From Bacillota bacterium (lineage in GTDB: Bacteria > Bacillota > Clostridia > Clostridiales > Clostridiaceae): DNA of 64,000 nt. Where the stretch lies: contig JAJXWH010000016.1 of NCBI GenBank assembly GCA_021781745.1, positions 1-64,000 of the forward strand, given 5' to 3'. Position numbers and translations under genes: made by a program. This document shows positions 42,176 through 50,389 of this stretch, in pieces. The notes below the pieces were generated by a model. The model searched no databases and had not been told where the DNA came from. It saw only the letters and a program-made list of their open reading frames with translations. Position 1 is the first letter of the stretch. The number at the start of each line of letters is the position of its first letter.

Positions 42176-43300
42176 ATGTTTCGTGCTTTTGTTGTAGATA
42201 ATCAACCAGCAATAGCAAATTTAATAGGGAAGTTTTTAGAGGATACGGGAAAAGTAAAGGTAGAAAAGATTTTTTATAATCCATTAGAGGTTATAAACGA
42301 AGTACAAATTTTAAATCCAGATGTAATTTTTATGGACATGGAAATGCCAGAAATTACTGGCATAAGGTTAGCGGAACAGATAAAGTTGTTCAAAAAAGAT
42401 ATAGAAATAGTATTCATCACTGCTTATAGTAATTATGCTTTGCAGGCATTTAAAGTCGATGCTTTAGACTATGTTATGAAACCAATATATCCTCATGAAA
42501 TTGAAAGAGTAGTTAAAAAAATAATTCTAAGAAACCCTAATTTTATACACAAAAAAACTTTTCATATAAATGCTCTTGGTAGTTTTACTGTGTATATAAA
42601 ATCAAAGAATGAAGCTATTAAATGGAGTACTTCAAAGTGCGAGGAACTTTTAGCATATATGATTTTCAGTAAAGACAGCTTGAGTGTATCAAAATGGAAG
42701 TTGATTGATACTTTATGGCCTGGAAAAAATATTCAAAAGAGTGAGATAAATTTAAGGAGTACTATATCCCGTCTAAATAAAACTTTAAGGGAGTATGGTT
42801 CGGATTGTCGCATTACAGCTAATAATAATTATTATAGAATTGAGTTTGAAAAGTTAGAGGTAGATGCATTTGTGTTTGAAAAAATAGCAGAAGAAGCTAT
42901 GAAAAATAAAGTAAACATTAACTTAACGTTACAAGAATTCTATAAATTATATCCAGGCCAGCTTTTTGCAGATAAAGATTATTATTGGGCTGAAAGGCTT
43001 CAAGCTTATTATTCCAGGCTATTTATAAATTTTGCAAAAACTTTAGTACAGAGGAGAATTATAGAGGGAAAAGAGATGGCCATAACTTATCAAATGCTTG
43101 AATATGCAATTGAATTCGATCCTTATAATGAAGAACTGAGAGAATTAGCAATTGAAATTCTACATAAAACAGAGGGAAAGAAAGCCGTGTTTGAATATTA
43201 TCAAGAATTTGAAAGACAGCTTATGCTGCAAATTGGAGTCAAGCCTAGACAGAGTATTCAGGAATTATATATGAAGTTAGTCAAGAAAAAAGAAAAATAA
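42176..43300 (+). CDS. Response regulator with BTAD/SARP-like output domain
   Basis: A 374-residue regulator. The receiver domain (1-120) has the phospho-acceptor D54 in VIFMDMEMPE, switch residues in FITAYS and the Lys in YVMKPIYP. After a winged-helix-like DNA-binding region (about 128-225, GSFTVYIKSKNEAIKWSTSK, LRSTISRLNKTLREYG) comes a bacterial transcriptional activation domain with TPR-like helices to the end. I use the ATG at 42176, with GGGAGAGG 7 bp upstream; the frame's earlier ATG (42140) has no ribosome site. No sensor kinase is adjacent. It precedes the ABC transporter operon and may control it. Confidence 0.82.
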   Translation: MFRAFVVDNQPAIANLIGKFLEDTGKVKVEKIFYNPLEVINEVQILNPDVIFMDMEMPEITGIRLAEQIKLFKKDIEIVFITAYSNYALQAFKVDALDYVMKPIYPHEIERVVKKIILRNPNFIHKKTFHINALGSFTVYIKSKNEAIKWSTSKCEELLAYMIFSKDSLSVSKWKLIDTLWPGKNIQKSEINLRSTISRLNKTLREYGSDCRITANNNYYRIEFEKLEVDAFVFEKIAEEAMKNKVNINLTLQEFYKLYPGQLFADKDYYWAERLQAYYSRLFINFAKTLVQRRIIEGKEMAITYQMLEYAIEFDPYNEELRELAIEILHKTEGKKAVFEYYQEFERQLMLQIGVKPRQSIQELYMKLVKKKEK

Positions 43301-43308
43301 TACAGGAG

Positions 43309-43347
43309 AGAAAAAGGAATTATTCATTATGGATAGCTCCTTTTTTG
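43309..43347 (+). terminator. Probable terminator after the response regulator
   Basis: AAAAAGGA pairs with TCCTTTTTT around a 19-nt loop with a T-run built in, 10-45 bp after the stop. No TPP or other riboswitch consensus was seen in the rest of the leader to 43480. Confidence 0.55.
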
Positions 43348-43480
43348 CTTGGATAAAATATTTTGAAGTAAATCATTACTTAAACTTCGTAGGCCTTTAT
43401 TTGCACAAATCATATATTAGAACAATCTTATATTAAGTATCATATTATAAATCATAAATACTATTAGGAGAGATTTTCTC

Positions 43481-43711
43481 GTGAAAAAGAAATTCAAAAT
43501 GTTAACTGCTTTATTAATTTCCAGTGTAACAGCTATATCTATGTTTGGTTGTAGTAATAATAGTAGTAAAACTACTGAAGGAAAGGTGACTGTACGTTTA
43601 AATGAAGTAACACGTTCTGTTTTTTATGCACCAATGTATATTGCAATGAAGGAGGGGTTTTTCGCTGACAATGGAATTGAGATTGATCTACAAACAGGTC
43701 ATGCTCTCTGA
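43481..43711 (+). pseudogene. ABC transporter substrate-binding lipoprotein, 5' part (split gene)
   Basis: The first 73 codons (to 43701) of an NMT1/SsuA/ThiY-like binding protein: signal peptide MKKKFKMLTALLISSVTAIS with lipobox MFGC (C24), then VTVRLNEVTRSVFYAPMYIAM and KEGFFADNGIEIDLQTG. After the 13-bp repeat TACAAACAGGTCA (43689-43701) the frame enters foreign DNA and stops at 43711. The rest of the protein begins after the second copy of the repeat at 47334. Joining 43481-43701 to 47335-48133 gives 340 codons in frame. AGGAGA precedes the GTG at 43481. The protein as it stands should be non-functional unless the element excises. Confidence 0.9.
43689..43701 (+). repeat. attL-side 13-bp direct repeat
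   Basis: TACAAACAGGTCA, identical to 47322-47334. On this side it is followed at 43713-43723 by CTCACTTGCGA, whose inverse TCGCAAGTGAG ends the element at 47311-47321. Recombination between the repeats removes the element exactly and restores the reading frame. Confidence 0.85.
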
Positions 43712-43756
43712 ACTCACTTGCGAATATTTCGTGAATGTTTATAGTGAGATTATTTT

Positions 43757-45388
43757 TTATATTTTGCTTCCAATGAAATTTAGTTTTAAGTCGTAAGTTA
43801 CGCCATTCCAGGTTATGCTTGTAACTAATCCTTTAATTAATGCTTTTATTTCATCGTGAGACAAGGTATCTATTATAGAACATTTTTCAAGCAGGCATTT
43901 TATGAATGATAGGCTTAATTCTTCCATATTTATTTGCTCGATTTTATCATTAGAAATATTTAAATCTTTATTTAGCTGTTCTAATTCAACTTTAAGTTCT
44001 TTAATTTTAGGAATGATGATATCGACCAGATCAGGATCTAGGGATACTTTATTTAGGAGATTATCTATTTGGTCTTTCTTTTGTTTAATTAGTAAATTTA
44101 AGTTGTTTTCTAAATTATCTTTAACAACTACTTTTCTAGTTTCTTTATTTTTCCCTATGAGGTCTCTTACGAAGGCTTCTTTATTTTTCCCTAAGTCCTT
44201 TATTACATTTATAATAATTGGATCTATTTGGTCTACTTTTCCATTCGGATTTTCACATCTACTTCCTTTTGAATTTTTCTTCAGTGTGCAAGTGTAATAA
44301 TATAATCTTGTTCCAGTTTTTTTACTAACAGGACCATGCATTATTCTCATAGGTGAACCACACTTCGCACATTTAATTATACCAGTTAACAAAGCGTTAT
44401 GACTTCGTGCTGATACTGTGAATTTATCACTATTTCCTGAATATATTTTTTGAACCTCAAGCCAATCATGGGATTCGATTATTCCTTTATGCACACTTAC
44501 TGCAACAATCCAATCTGAGGTATTTCTAAATTCACGGCCATGATTACCATCTGCTCTATAAATAGTTTTAAGTTTATTATAAGTTAAGAAACCATGTATA
44601 TTATCAGGTTTTCCACATAAAGTCATACCTTGTGAGCTAAGATAATCAAATATTTCTTCACTAGCTTTTGCATAAACAGGGTTAGTTAATATTGATCTTA
44701 AAGTTGATTTTCTAAAATTAGATCCTGTTCTTGTCTTATAATAATTTTCCAAAAAGTAAGCTTCAAGAGCACTTAATGATTTTAATTCTAGATATTTATC
44801 ATATATCAGCTTAACTATTTCCAATTCTTCATTATCAATAGATAGTTTTGCCATTGAATGCTCAGCCATATTTTCATCATAATAAGTTACTGGACTAGAC
44901 TTATAACCAAGTGGAGGGGTTCCACCAAGCCACCTGCCGCATTTTGCAAGTTCAAGCATATTATCTCGTACTCGTTCCGCTATAGTTTCTCGTTCTAATT
45001 GCGCAAATACTGAAGCTATGTATATCATTGCTCTCCCCATTGGTGAGCTTGTATCAAATTGTTCCCTTATACTTACAAAATCAATATTATACTTTTGAAG
45101 GGTTTCAAGGGTAGAAGAGAAATCAGCTACATTTCTTGATATACGGTCTAGTCTATAGCATATTAATATATCAAATTTATTTAAAGTAACATCCTTCATA
45201 AGTCTTTGAAATTCAGGCCTGTTAATATTACCACCAGAGAAACCTTCATCTTCATATATTAAAAATTCATAGGTTTCATTAGTTCTGTTTTGATTTATTA
45301 AGTATTCTTTACACATTTGAACTTGATTTTCTATACTTTCGCCTTTTCCAGTGAATTTAGATTTTCTACTATATATTGCAACGTTCAT
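43757..45388 (-). CDS. Large serine recombinase
   Basis: A 543-residue site-specific recombinase. The N-terminal catalytic domain has YSRKS with nucleophile S10, YEDEGFSGGNINRPEFQRL, and ICYRLDRISRNV with the active arginines. It is followed by the recombinase domain (about 155-285, GGTPPLGY), a zinc-ribbon (CAKCG near 340 and two later cysteines) and a coiled-coil tail (about 400-480), all typical of phage/ICE large serine integrases. It catalyses integration, and excision when a directionality factor is present. It lies 56 bp from the left end of the element and points away from the cargo. A GGAGG lies before its ATG on the minus strand. Confidence 0.95.
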   Translation of the reverse strand: MNVAIYSRKSKFTGKGESIENQVQMCKEYLINQNRTNETYEFLIYEDEGFSGGNINRPEFQRLMKDVTLNKFDILICYRLDRISRNVADFSSTLETLQKYNIDFVSIREQFDTSSPMGRAMIYIASVFAQLERETIAERVRDNMLELAKCGRWLGGTPPLGYKSSPVTYYDENMAEHSMAKLSIDNEELEIVKLIYDKYLELKSLSALEAYFLENYYKTRTGSNFRKSTLRSILTNPVYAKASEEIFDYLSSQGMTLCGKPDNIHGFLTYNKLKTIYRADGNHGREFRNTSDWIVAVSVHKGIIESHDWLEVQKIYSGNSDKFTVSARSHNALLTGIIKCAKCGSPMRIMHGPVSKKTGTRLYYYTCTLKKNSKGSRCENPNGKVDQIDPIIINVIKDLGKNKEAFVRDLIGKNKETRKVVVKDNLENNLNLLIKQKKDQIDNLLNKVSLDPDLVDIIIPKIKELKVELEQLNKDLNISNDKIEQINMEELSLSFIKCLLEKCSIIDTLSHDEIKALIKGLVTSITWNGVTYDLKLNFIGSKI

Positions 45389-45614
45389 ATGAAAACCTCC
45401 ACTTGAAATTTAGATGTTAAAACACATAAAAAAAATAATACACTAACATACTGGCTATTATTTTTTTATTTACATCTTAATGAATAGGTCTTATATAATA
45501 TAAAAAATATAAAATAAAAATATGACTATACTTAATGGTTTTATTGGAGATTAATTTAAATCTTAGGCATTGCATAATATAAATTTAGATAGAGTTTAAT
45601 GGAGGGCAATTTTT

Positions 45615-45776
45615 TTGAAAATAAATCTTCATATTAATTATCCAGATGATATGGAAGCATTGGAGAAGAAAGCCTCGGACTTATTATCCTCAATACTTAT
45701 TGAGAAGCTTAATTCTAAAGAAATTGATAAGTTAATAAAGATACTTAAGAGCAATTCAAAAAAAATCAACTGGTAA
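45615..45776 (+). CDS. Small ORF (53 aa) beside the recombinase; possible directionality factor
   Basis: A TTG start at 45615 with GGAGGG 8 bp upstream encodes MKINLHINYPDDMEALEKKA and a further 33 mostly charged, helical residues ending KSNSKKINW. No domain is recognised. It is divergent from the recombinase gene across a 226-bp A+T-rich region (45389-45614) that must hold the recombinase promoter. Small basic or helical proteins beside serine integrases are often recombination directionality factors, so that is a candidate role, but it is inference only. Confidence 0.5.
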   Translation: MKINLHINYPDDMEALEKKASDLLSSILIEKLNSKEIDKLIKILKSNSKKINW

Positions 45777-45865
45777 GTTTTAGACTGTTCTTTTTTCAAT
45801 ATTCATAGAATAATAATTTGAATTTGGCTATAATATAATTAACATTGTATTTAAGGGGAAATTTT

Positions 45866-46300
45866 ATGTTTAATGAAGATAAAATGGATTGTTCAAAAGA
45901 TAAAACTCTTATTTTAAGTATTGTTAATAGCCAAGATTTTAAAGACTTATTTATAAATAGAGGTATAACGAATGTTATTATTTTTGGTAGTTTAGCAAAT
46001 GGAAATTTTACGTCAGAATCTGATGTGGATATCGCAATTATTTCAAATGCGCCTATCTCCTTTAACGATGAATTAATCTTAACCCAAAAGTTAGAAGAAC
46101 TCTTAGATAGAAATATAGATTTAATTGATATAAATGATGAAAATATAAATAATCTTATAAAGATTAGTGCATTAAATAGTAAATTTATTGTTTTAAAAGA
46201 CAACCTTTTAAATGATGCCATAGCTTTTTACGATAATTTGTATAAAGATAATGAAGAGTTTTGGAGAATACTAGATAGGGAGGTACTTGGAATTGAATAA
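45866..46300 (+). CDS. MntA-like nucleotidyltransferase, copy 1
   Basis: A 144-residue minimal nucleotidyltransferase. The GSX10DXD motif is intact: G41-S42 in IIFGSLANG and D53-x-D55 in SDVDIAII. A third acidic residue is likely in RNIDLIDI. Family members (MntA) are antitoxins that AMPylate HEPN toxins. I start at the ATG at 45866 after AAGGGGA; an ATG at 45845 lacks a ribosome site. No full HEPN gene follows; instead a 45-residue frame overlaps its stop. It sits inside the mobile element. Confidence 0.82.
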   Translation: MFNEDKMDCSKDKTLILSIVNSQDFKDLFINRGITNVIIFGSLANGNFTSESDVDIAIISNAPISFNDELILTQKLEELLDRNIDLIDINDENINNLIKISALNSKFIVLKDNLLNDAIAFYDNLYKDNEEFWRILDREVLGIE

Positions 46301-46430
46301 AGAACGGTTGAAAAAATTATTATATGATTTAGATACAACTACAAAAGATTTAAATAAATCGTTAGAACTCGTTAAAAAGTATAGTGATAATGCAGAGTTA
46401 AAATCAGAATTCTCAAATAGTCTAAAATAG
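46293..46430 (+). CDS. Small ORF (45 aa) overlapping first nucleotidyltransferase gene
   Basis: A TTG start at 46293 preceded by AGGGAGG (46277-46283) and overlapping the stop of the nucleotidyltransferase gene by 8 bp. The product begins MNKERLKKLLYDLDTTTKDL, is highly helical and ends at 46430. Its position is exactly that of a HEPN partner, but it lacks an RX4HXY motif and is far too short. It may be a truncated HEPN gene or a distinct small partner. Confidence 0.45.
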   Translation: MNKERLKKLLYDLDTTTKDLNKSLELVKKYSDNAELKSEFSNSLK

Positions 46431-46465
46431 AAAATTTAAAGAGTAGAACTTAAAGGGGTGAATCT

Positions 46466-46894
46466 ATGATTAATATTGATACGAAACTAGATGATTTAAA
46501 GGATTATTTTAAAAGTAACAATAATATATCAGCGGCATGGTTTATAGGCTCATATGGAACGGAAAATCAGACTGAAGACAGTGACATCGATATTGCATTG
46601 TTATTTGAAAAGCCAATTGGAATTATGGATGAGATGGATATATCATGTAGGATTAGTGAAATCGTTAAGTTTGATAATATTGATACAATTAACTTATTAA
46701 ATGCGCCTATAACATTACAATTTAAAGTTATAGATGAAGGTAGAAGCATTTATGAAAAAGATTATTATAAAGTTTGTGATTTTATGGAAGGAGTTTTCAA
46801 TATATATACGGATGAAAAGTATTATTTAGATAAATTTATGAATGATTTTTATGAAAGTTATGGGGTTAGGAGTAGAGATATTAATGGAATTTGA
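46466..46894 (+). CDS. mntA: MntA-type antitoxin (minimal nucleotidyltransferase)
   Basis: A 142-residue protein with an exact GSX10DXD motif: G28-S29 in WFIGSYGTENQ and D40-I-D42 in DSDIDIALLF. In the characterised MntA-HepT type VII toxin-antitoxin system, MntA transfers AMP groups to a tyrosine of HepT and blocks its RNase activity. GGGGTG lies 8 bp before the ATG. Its last 11 bp overlap the HepT gene, typical of this pair. It is distinct from the copy at 45866 (low identity), so the element carries two nucleotidyltransferases. Confidence 0.88.
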   Translation: MINIDTKLDDLKDYFKSNNNISAAWFIGSYGTENQTEDSDIDIALLFEKPIGIMDEMDISCRISEIVKFDNIDTINLLNAPITLQFKVIDEGRSIYEKDYYKVCDFMEGVFNIYTDEKYYLDKFMNDFYESYGVRSRDINGI

Positions 46895-47303
46895 TAAAAA
46901 TAAAATAGATCAAAAATTATTATTTATGAATACATGCCTAAATAAATTAAAAAAATTAAAAGCACTTGATAAAAATACGTTTTTAGAGGATTTTACAAAA
47001 GTTGATAGTGCTAAATATTTATTACAAGTAAGTATAGAAGCAATGCTAGATATATCTAGTCACTTAATAGCTAGGAACAGATGGGGAAAGCCAAAAGATA
47101 ACAAGGAACATTTTCAAATATTATCTGATAATGCAATAATAGATATTAAAGATGTATCAATATATTTTAACATGGCTAAATTTAGAAATAGGATAGTTCA
47201 TATGTACTTTAATATTAGTGATGAAATGATATATGATATTGTTCAAAATAACATTGGTGATTTTGAAAGATTTATTGCTAATATTGCTAGAGTAATTATA
47301 TGA
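46884..47303 (+). CDS. hepT: HepT-type HEPN ribonuclease toxin (DUF86)
   Basis: A 139-residue helical HEPN protein. The active-site motif RX4HXY is exact: R101, H106, Y108 in FRNRIVHMYF. The LQVSIEAMLDISSHLIAR helix near 47-64 is typical of HepT. It is an RNase toxin neutralised by MntA-mediated AMPylation of the motif tyrosine (family knowledge). I start at the ATG at 46884, with AGGAGT 10 bp upstream; the frame opens earlier at 46842 without a ribosome site. It ends 18 bp before the right-hand repeat, so the toxin module would help keep the element in the population. Confidence 0.87.
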   Translation: MEFDKNKIDQKLLFMNTCLNKLKKLKALDKNTFLEDFTKVDSAKYLLQVSIEAMLDISSHLIARNRWGKPKDNKEHFQILSDNAIIDIKDVSIYFNMAKFRNRIVHMYFNISDEMIYDIVQNNIGDFERFIANIARVII

Positions 47304-47321
47304 TTTAATATCGCAAGTGAG

Positions 47322-47334
47322 TACAAACAGGTCA
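47322..47334 (+). repeat. attR-side 13-bp direct repeat
   Basis: TACAAACAGGTCA, second copy. The reading frame of the split lipoprotein resumes directly after it (47335). Preceded by TCGCAAGTGAG at 47311-47321, the inverse of 43713-43723. Confidence 0.85.
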
Positions 47335-48133
47335 AGGTGCTGATAAGACTATGCAGGCAGTTTTAAGTAAATCTGCAGATATTGGTTTTTGCGGTCCAGA
47401 GCAAACTATTTACATCAATAATCAAGGAAGAGAAGATTACCCAGTGCTTTTTGCACAACTTACTCAAAAGGATGGTTCTTTCTTGGTTGGAAGAACTAAG
47501 GAAGATAATTTTAAGTGGGAGAATCTTAAAGGAAAAAATATTATAGGTGGAAGACCAGGTGGTGTCCCTGAAATGGCTTTTGAATACGCTATGAAGCATA
47601 ATAATATTAATCCTAAAACTGATGTAAACATGGTTACTAATATAGATTTTGCAGCAACTGCTGGAGCATTTAAAGGTGGTACTGGTGACTATGTAGCACT
47701 TTTTGAGCCAACAGCATCAGTGCTTCAAAAAGAAGGAAGCGGAACTATTTTAGCATCAGTTGGTGAAGAGTCTGGCCTTATTCCATATACTTGTTATTTT
47801 ACTACAAAATCTTATATGGATAAGAACACAAGGGTTATTCAAGGCTTTACAAATGCAATTTATAAAGGACAAGAGTGGTTCTTCAGCCATAGTACAGAAG
47901 AAGTCGCTGACAGTATAATTGATTACTTCCCTGGTACAGATAAAGAAATAATCATGTCAGTTATAGATAATTATAAAAAGATTGATGCCATAGCACATAC
48001 TCCAGAAATAAAGGAAGAAAACTTAAACAGACTTATGGATATAATTACAGACTACGATGCAAGCTTAATGCCACAAAGACCACAATTTAGCAAGATAGTA
48101 GATAATTCTTATGCTGAAAAAGCAGCTAAATAG
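47335..48133 (+). pseudogene. ABC transporter substrate-binding lipoprotein, 3' part (split gene)
   Basis: The remaining 266 codons of the NMT1-like binding protein: (Q)GADKTMQAVLSKSADIGFCG, PEQTIYINNQGRED, RPGGVPEMAFEYAMKHNNI, LFEPTASVLQKEGSGTI and a C-terminal helical end. An internal ATG at 47351 could start only a signal-less fragment. With the 5' part it makes a 339-residue protein, normal for the family. The downstream ATPase and permease genes remain intact, so loss of binding-protein function would silence the importer until excision. Ligand unknown: sulfonate, nitrate, pyrimidine or thiamine precursor are the usual choices. Confidence 0.9.
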
Positions 48134-48167
48134 CAATAACATAAAGATGAGAAGGTGGTGATTGTAT

Positions 48168-48935
48168 TTGAGTTTATTAAAAATATCAAATATATCCATG
48201 AATTATCATTCCATTAAAGGTGAAACACAGGCGTTAAATAATGTGAGTTTTGAAGTGAATGATAGCGACTTTATTTCTATTTTAGGTCCTTCAGGATGTG
48301 GAAAATCTACTTTGCTAAATATTATGAATGGACTATTAGAGCCTTCAAATGGATATGTGTTATACAAAGGTGAAGATATAAAAAAGAACTTAGATAAAAT
48401 AGGATATATGTTTCAAAAAGATCATCTTTTTGAATGGAATACTGTTTGGGAAAATGTAATCCTAGGTTTAAAAATAAAAAAGCAACTAAATAATGAATCG
48501 AAGAATAAAGTAAATGAACTACTAGATGCATATGGATTATTAAGATTTAAAAATCATTATCCAAGGGAACTTTCTGGAGGAATGAGGCAAAGAGTTGCTC
48601 TTATAAGAACATTAGCGCTAGATCCTGAAATACTTTTTTTAGATGAACCATTTTCAGCACTAGACTATCAATCACGACTTTTAGTGTGTGATGATGTTTA
48701 TAAGATAATAAAATCAGAAAAAAAGACAGCGATAATGGTAACTCATGATATTGCAGAAGCCATTTCAATGTCAGAAAAGGTAATAGTTTTGTCAAAAAGA
48801 CCATCAAAAGTGAAAGTAGAAGTTCCTATAAATTTTAAAAATGATGATTTGACTCCATTTCAAAAAAGAAGGGATCAGGAATTTTCTGATTATTTTAATA
48901 GGTTATGGAAGGAGTTGAATGAAGGAAATGAATAG
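48168..48935 (+). CDS. ABC transporter ATPase (SsuB/TauB/NrtD type)
   Basis: A 255-residue ABC ATPase. Walker A GPSGCGKST (about residues 42-50), Q-loop MFQKDHLFEWNTVWENVILG, signature LSGGMRQRVALIRTLA, Walker B EILFLDEPFSALD, and H-loop VTHDIAEAISMSEKV. I take the TTG at 48168, as GGTGG lies 9 bp upstream; a TTG at 48162 is too close. It follows the split binding-protein gene by 34 bp and overlaps the permease gene by 17 bp, so the three form one operon. Confidence 0.92.
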   Translation: MSLLKISNISMNYHSIKGETQALNNVSFEVNDSDFISILGPSGCGKSTLLNIMNGLLEPSNGYVLYKGEDIKKNLDKIGYMFQKDHLFEWNTVWENVILGLKIKKQLNNESKNKVNELLDAYGLLRFKNHYPRELSGGMRQRVALIRTLALDPEILFLDEPFSALDYQSRLLVCDDVYKIIKSEKKTAIMVTHDIAEAISMSEKVIVLSKRPSKVKVEVPINFKNDDLTPFQKRRDQEFSDYFNRLWKELNEGNE

Positions 48936-49731
48936 TGAAATTTCAAAGGAACATGAAATATACTTAAGCAAAGTAAAAAGAACTAAAAGAAGAATAGTAA
49001 TAATTAGAATCCTTATACTCGTTATTTTTATTGCTTTATGGCAAATAGCAGCTAATCAAAAATGGATTGATCCATTTTTGACTTCAAGCCCAGCAAGAGT
49101 AATTCAGTCATTTGTGTCATTATATGAAAGTGGTAGTTTATTTAAGCATATAGGCATTACCTGCTATGAAACTATTTTAGGCTTCTCATTAGGCACGATT
49201 TTAGGAGGATTAATTGCAGTAATATTATGGTGGTCTCCATTTGTATCTAAAATATTAGATCCATATCTAGTAGTTTTAAATGCACTTCCTAAAGTTGCTT
49301 TAGCACCAATTATAATTTTTTGGATTGGTAATGGAATGCCAGCAATAATTGTTATTGCACTATTAATATCAATTATTACAACAATTATTAGTATTTTAAC
49401 TGGGTTTAACGAAATTGATCAAGAAAAAATTATGCTTATGAACACCTTTAGAGCATCAAAGATACAAATATTGCGATATTTAATATTTCCATACTCTATT
49501 CCAATTTTTATTTCAGCTCTAAAGATAAATGTTGGGCTTTCCTGGGTCGGCGTAATTATGGGAGAGTTTTTGGTAGCTAAAAGTGGATTAGGATTTTTAA
49601 TAGTATATGGTGGACAAGTTGCTCAGTTAGATATGGTAATGATGAGTATTGTAATTCTTTCCATGATTGCTTTTGTTATGTACGAAGCTGTTGCAATTAT
49701 AGAAAGGAGACTTATAAAGGACAAGAATTAA
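48919..49731 (+). CDS. ABC transporter permease (SsuC/TauC type)
   Basis: A 270-residue permease with six predicted membrane segments. The EAA-like cytoplasmic loop is near residue 185 (EKIMLMNTFRASKIQILRYL). TSSPARVIQSFVSLYESGSL near 55 and VGVIMGEFLVAKSGLGFLI near 215 are hallmarks of nitrate/sulfonate/taurine-type permeases. GGAG lies 4 bp before the ATG inside the ATPase gene. It is the last gene of the operon; a long hairpin (element J) follows. Confidence 0.92.
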   Translation: MKEMNSEISKEHEIYLSKVKRTKRRIVIIRILILVIFIALWQIAANQKWIDPFLTSSPARVIQSFVSLYESGSLFKHIGITCYETILGFSLGTILGGLIAVILWWSPFVSKILDPYLVVLNALPKVALAPIIIFWIGNGMPAIIVIALLISIITTIISILTGFNEIDQEKIMLMNTFRASKIQILRYLIFPYSIPIFISALKINVGLSWVGVIMGEFLVAKSGLGFLIVYGGQVAQLDMVMMSIVILSMIAFVMYEAVAIIERRLIKDKN

Positions 49732-49763
49732 AAGTAGTATAAAAAGATATGAATAATACTTTC

Positions 49764-49857
49764 AGAACTAGGGATATCTAAAAATAAAAAATAATACAAT
49801 AGTGAGATTCTTAGAAGTATTGTATTAAAATTTATTTATAGATAAGCCCTAGTTTCA
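49764..49857. repeat. Long hairpin element J after the ABC operon
   Basis: GAACTAGGG/CCCTAGTTTC arms, then TATCTA/TAGATA, AAATAAA/TTTATTT and AATACAATA/TATTGTATT close on GTGAGATTCTTAGAAG. The stem is continuous with few bulges. It may act as the operon's terminator, though it has no T-run. The remainder of the gap to 50025 shows only the lrgA-like ribosome site. Confidence 0.6.
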
Positions 49858-50025
49858 TATTTTCGTTTTAAATAAGGCTAAATATACCAAAGAGGACAGG
49901 TTTCATCTAAAAGGTAACCTTTACTTAAAGTGAAGAGTAGTTTTACTTATTGCACTAATAGTGGTAAATTAAATTATATGAAAAGATTTAGAGAATATAC
50001 TTAAGAAAAATGGAGGATGGCAAAA

Positions 50026-50379
50026 TTGAAATTATTTAGAGAAGCGTTAATTATACTTGGAATCTATTTGCTTGGAGAATTGTTATCATCATTACTCCAT
50101 TTGCCAATACCAGGCAATATTTTAGGAATGGTAATATTATTTATTTTATTATTAACTAATGTAATTAAAGTAGAGAATATTTCCACCGTAACAAATTTTT
50201 TATTAGACCATTTAGCATTCTTTTTTATTCCGGCAGGAGTTGGACTAATGACCTCAATTGGAATAATAAAATCAACATGGTGGCAATTACTAGTAGTATG
50301 TTTGTCTACTACTATAATAATTATTGGAACAACTGGAGTTATTGTTCAAGTAATTTCTAAAAAGAAAGAGCAGAAGTGA
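50026..50379 (+). CDS. lrgA: LrgA/CidA-like holin-family membrane protein
   Basis: A 117-residue protein with four membrane helices (LIILGIYLLGELLSSLLHL; IPGNILGMVILFILLLTNV; FFFIPAGVGLMTSIGII; LLVVCLSTTIIIIGTTGVIV). This is the CidA/LrgA family, holin-like proteins linked to murein hydrolase export and to pyruvate transport. I start at the TTG at 50026: GGAGG lies 9 bp upstream, whereas the ATG at 50017 directly abuts GGAGG. The partner gene starts 10 bp after the stop. Confidence 0.87.
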   Translation: MKLFREALIILGIYLLGELLSSLLHLPIPGNILGMVILFILLLTNVIKVENISTVTNFLLDHLAFFFIPAGVGLMTSIGIIKSTWWQLLVVCLSTTIIIIGTTGVIVQVISKKKEQK

Positions 50380-50389
50380 GGTGAATTAT

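Larger units (their letters stand above)
43702..47334. mobile_element. 3.6-kb serine-recombinase element splitting the binding-protein gene
   Basis: The element is 3,633 bp, counting one repeat copy, with 13-bp direct repeats and inner 11-bp inverted repeats at its ends. It carries a large serine recombinase at the left edge reading outwards, a 53-residue ORF, two MntA-like nucleotidyltransferase genes, a 45-residue ORF and a HepT toxin gene. There are no conjugation or phage structural genes. It interrupts a lipoprotein gene in its coding sequence, as developmentally excised elements (skin-like) or gene-silencing islands do. Insertion by the recombinase is strongly supported; regulated excision is inferred. 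Confidence 0.85.

Noticed and set aside
43301-43480. Possible TPP riboswitch before the NMT1-like binding protein
   Set aside because: The conserved CUGAGA and related TPP core sequences are not present.
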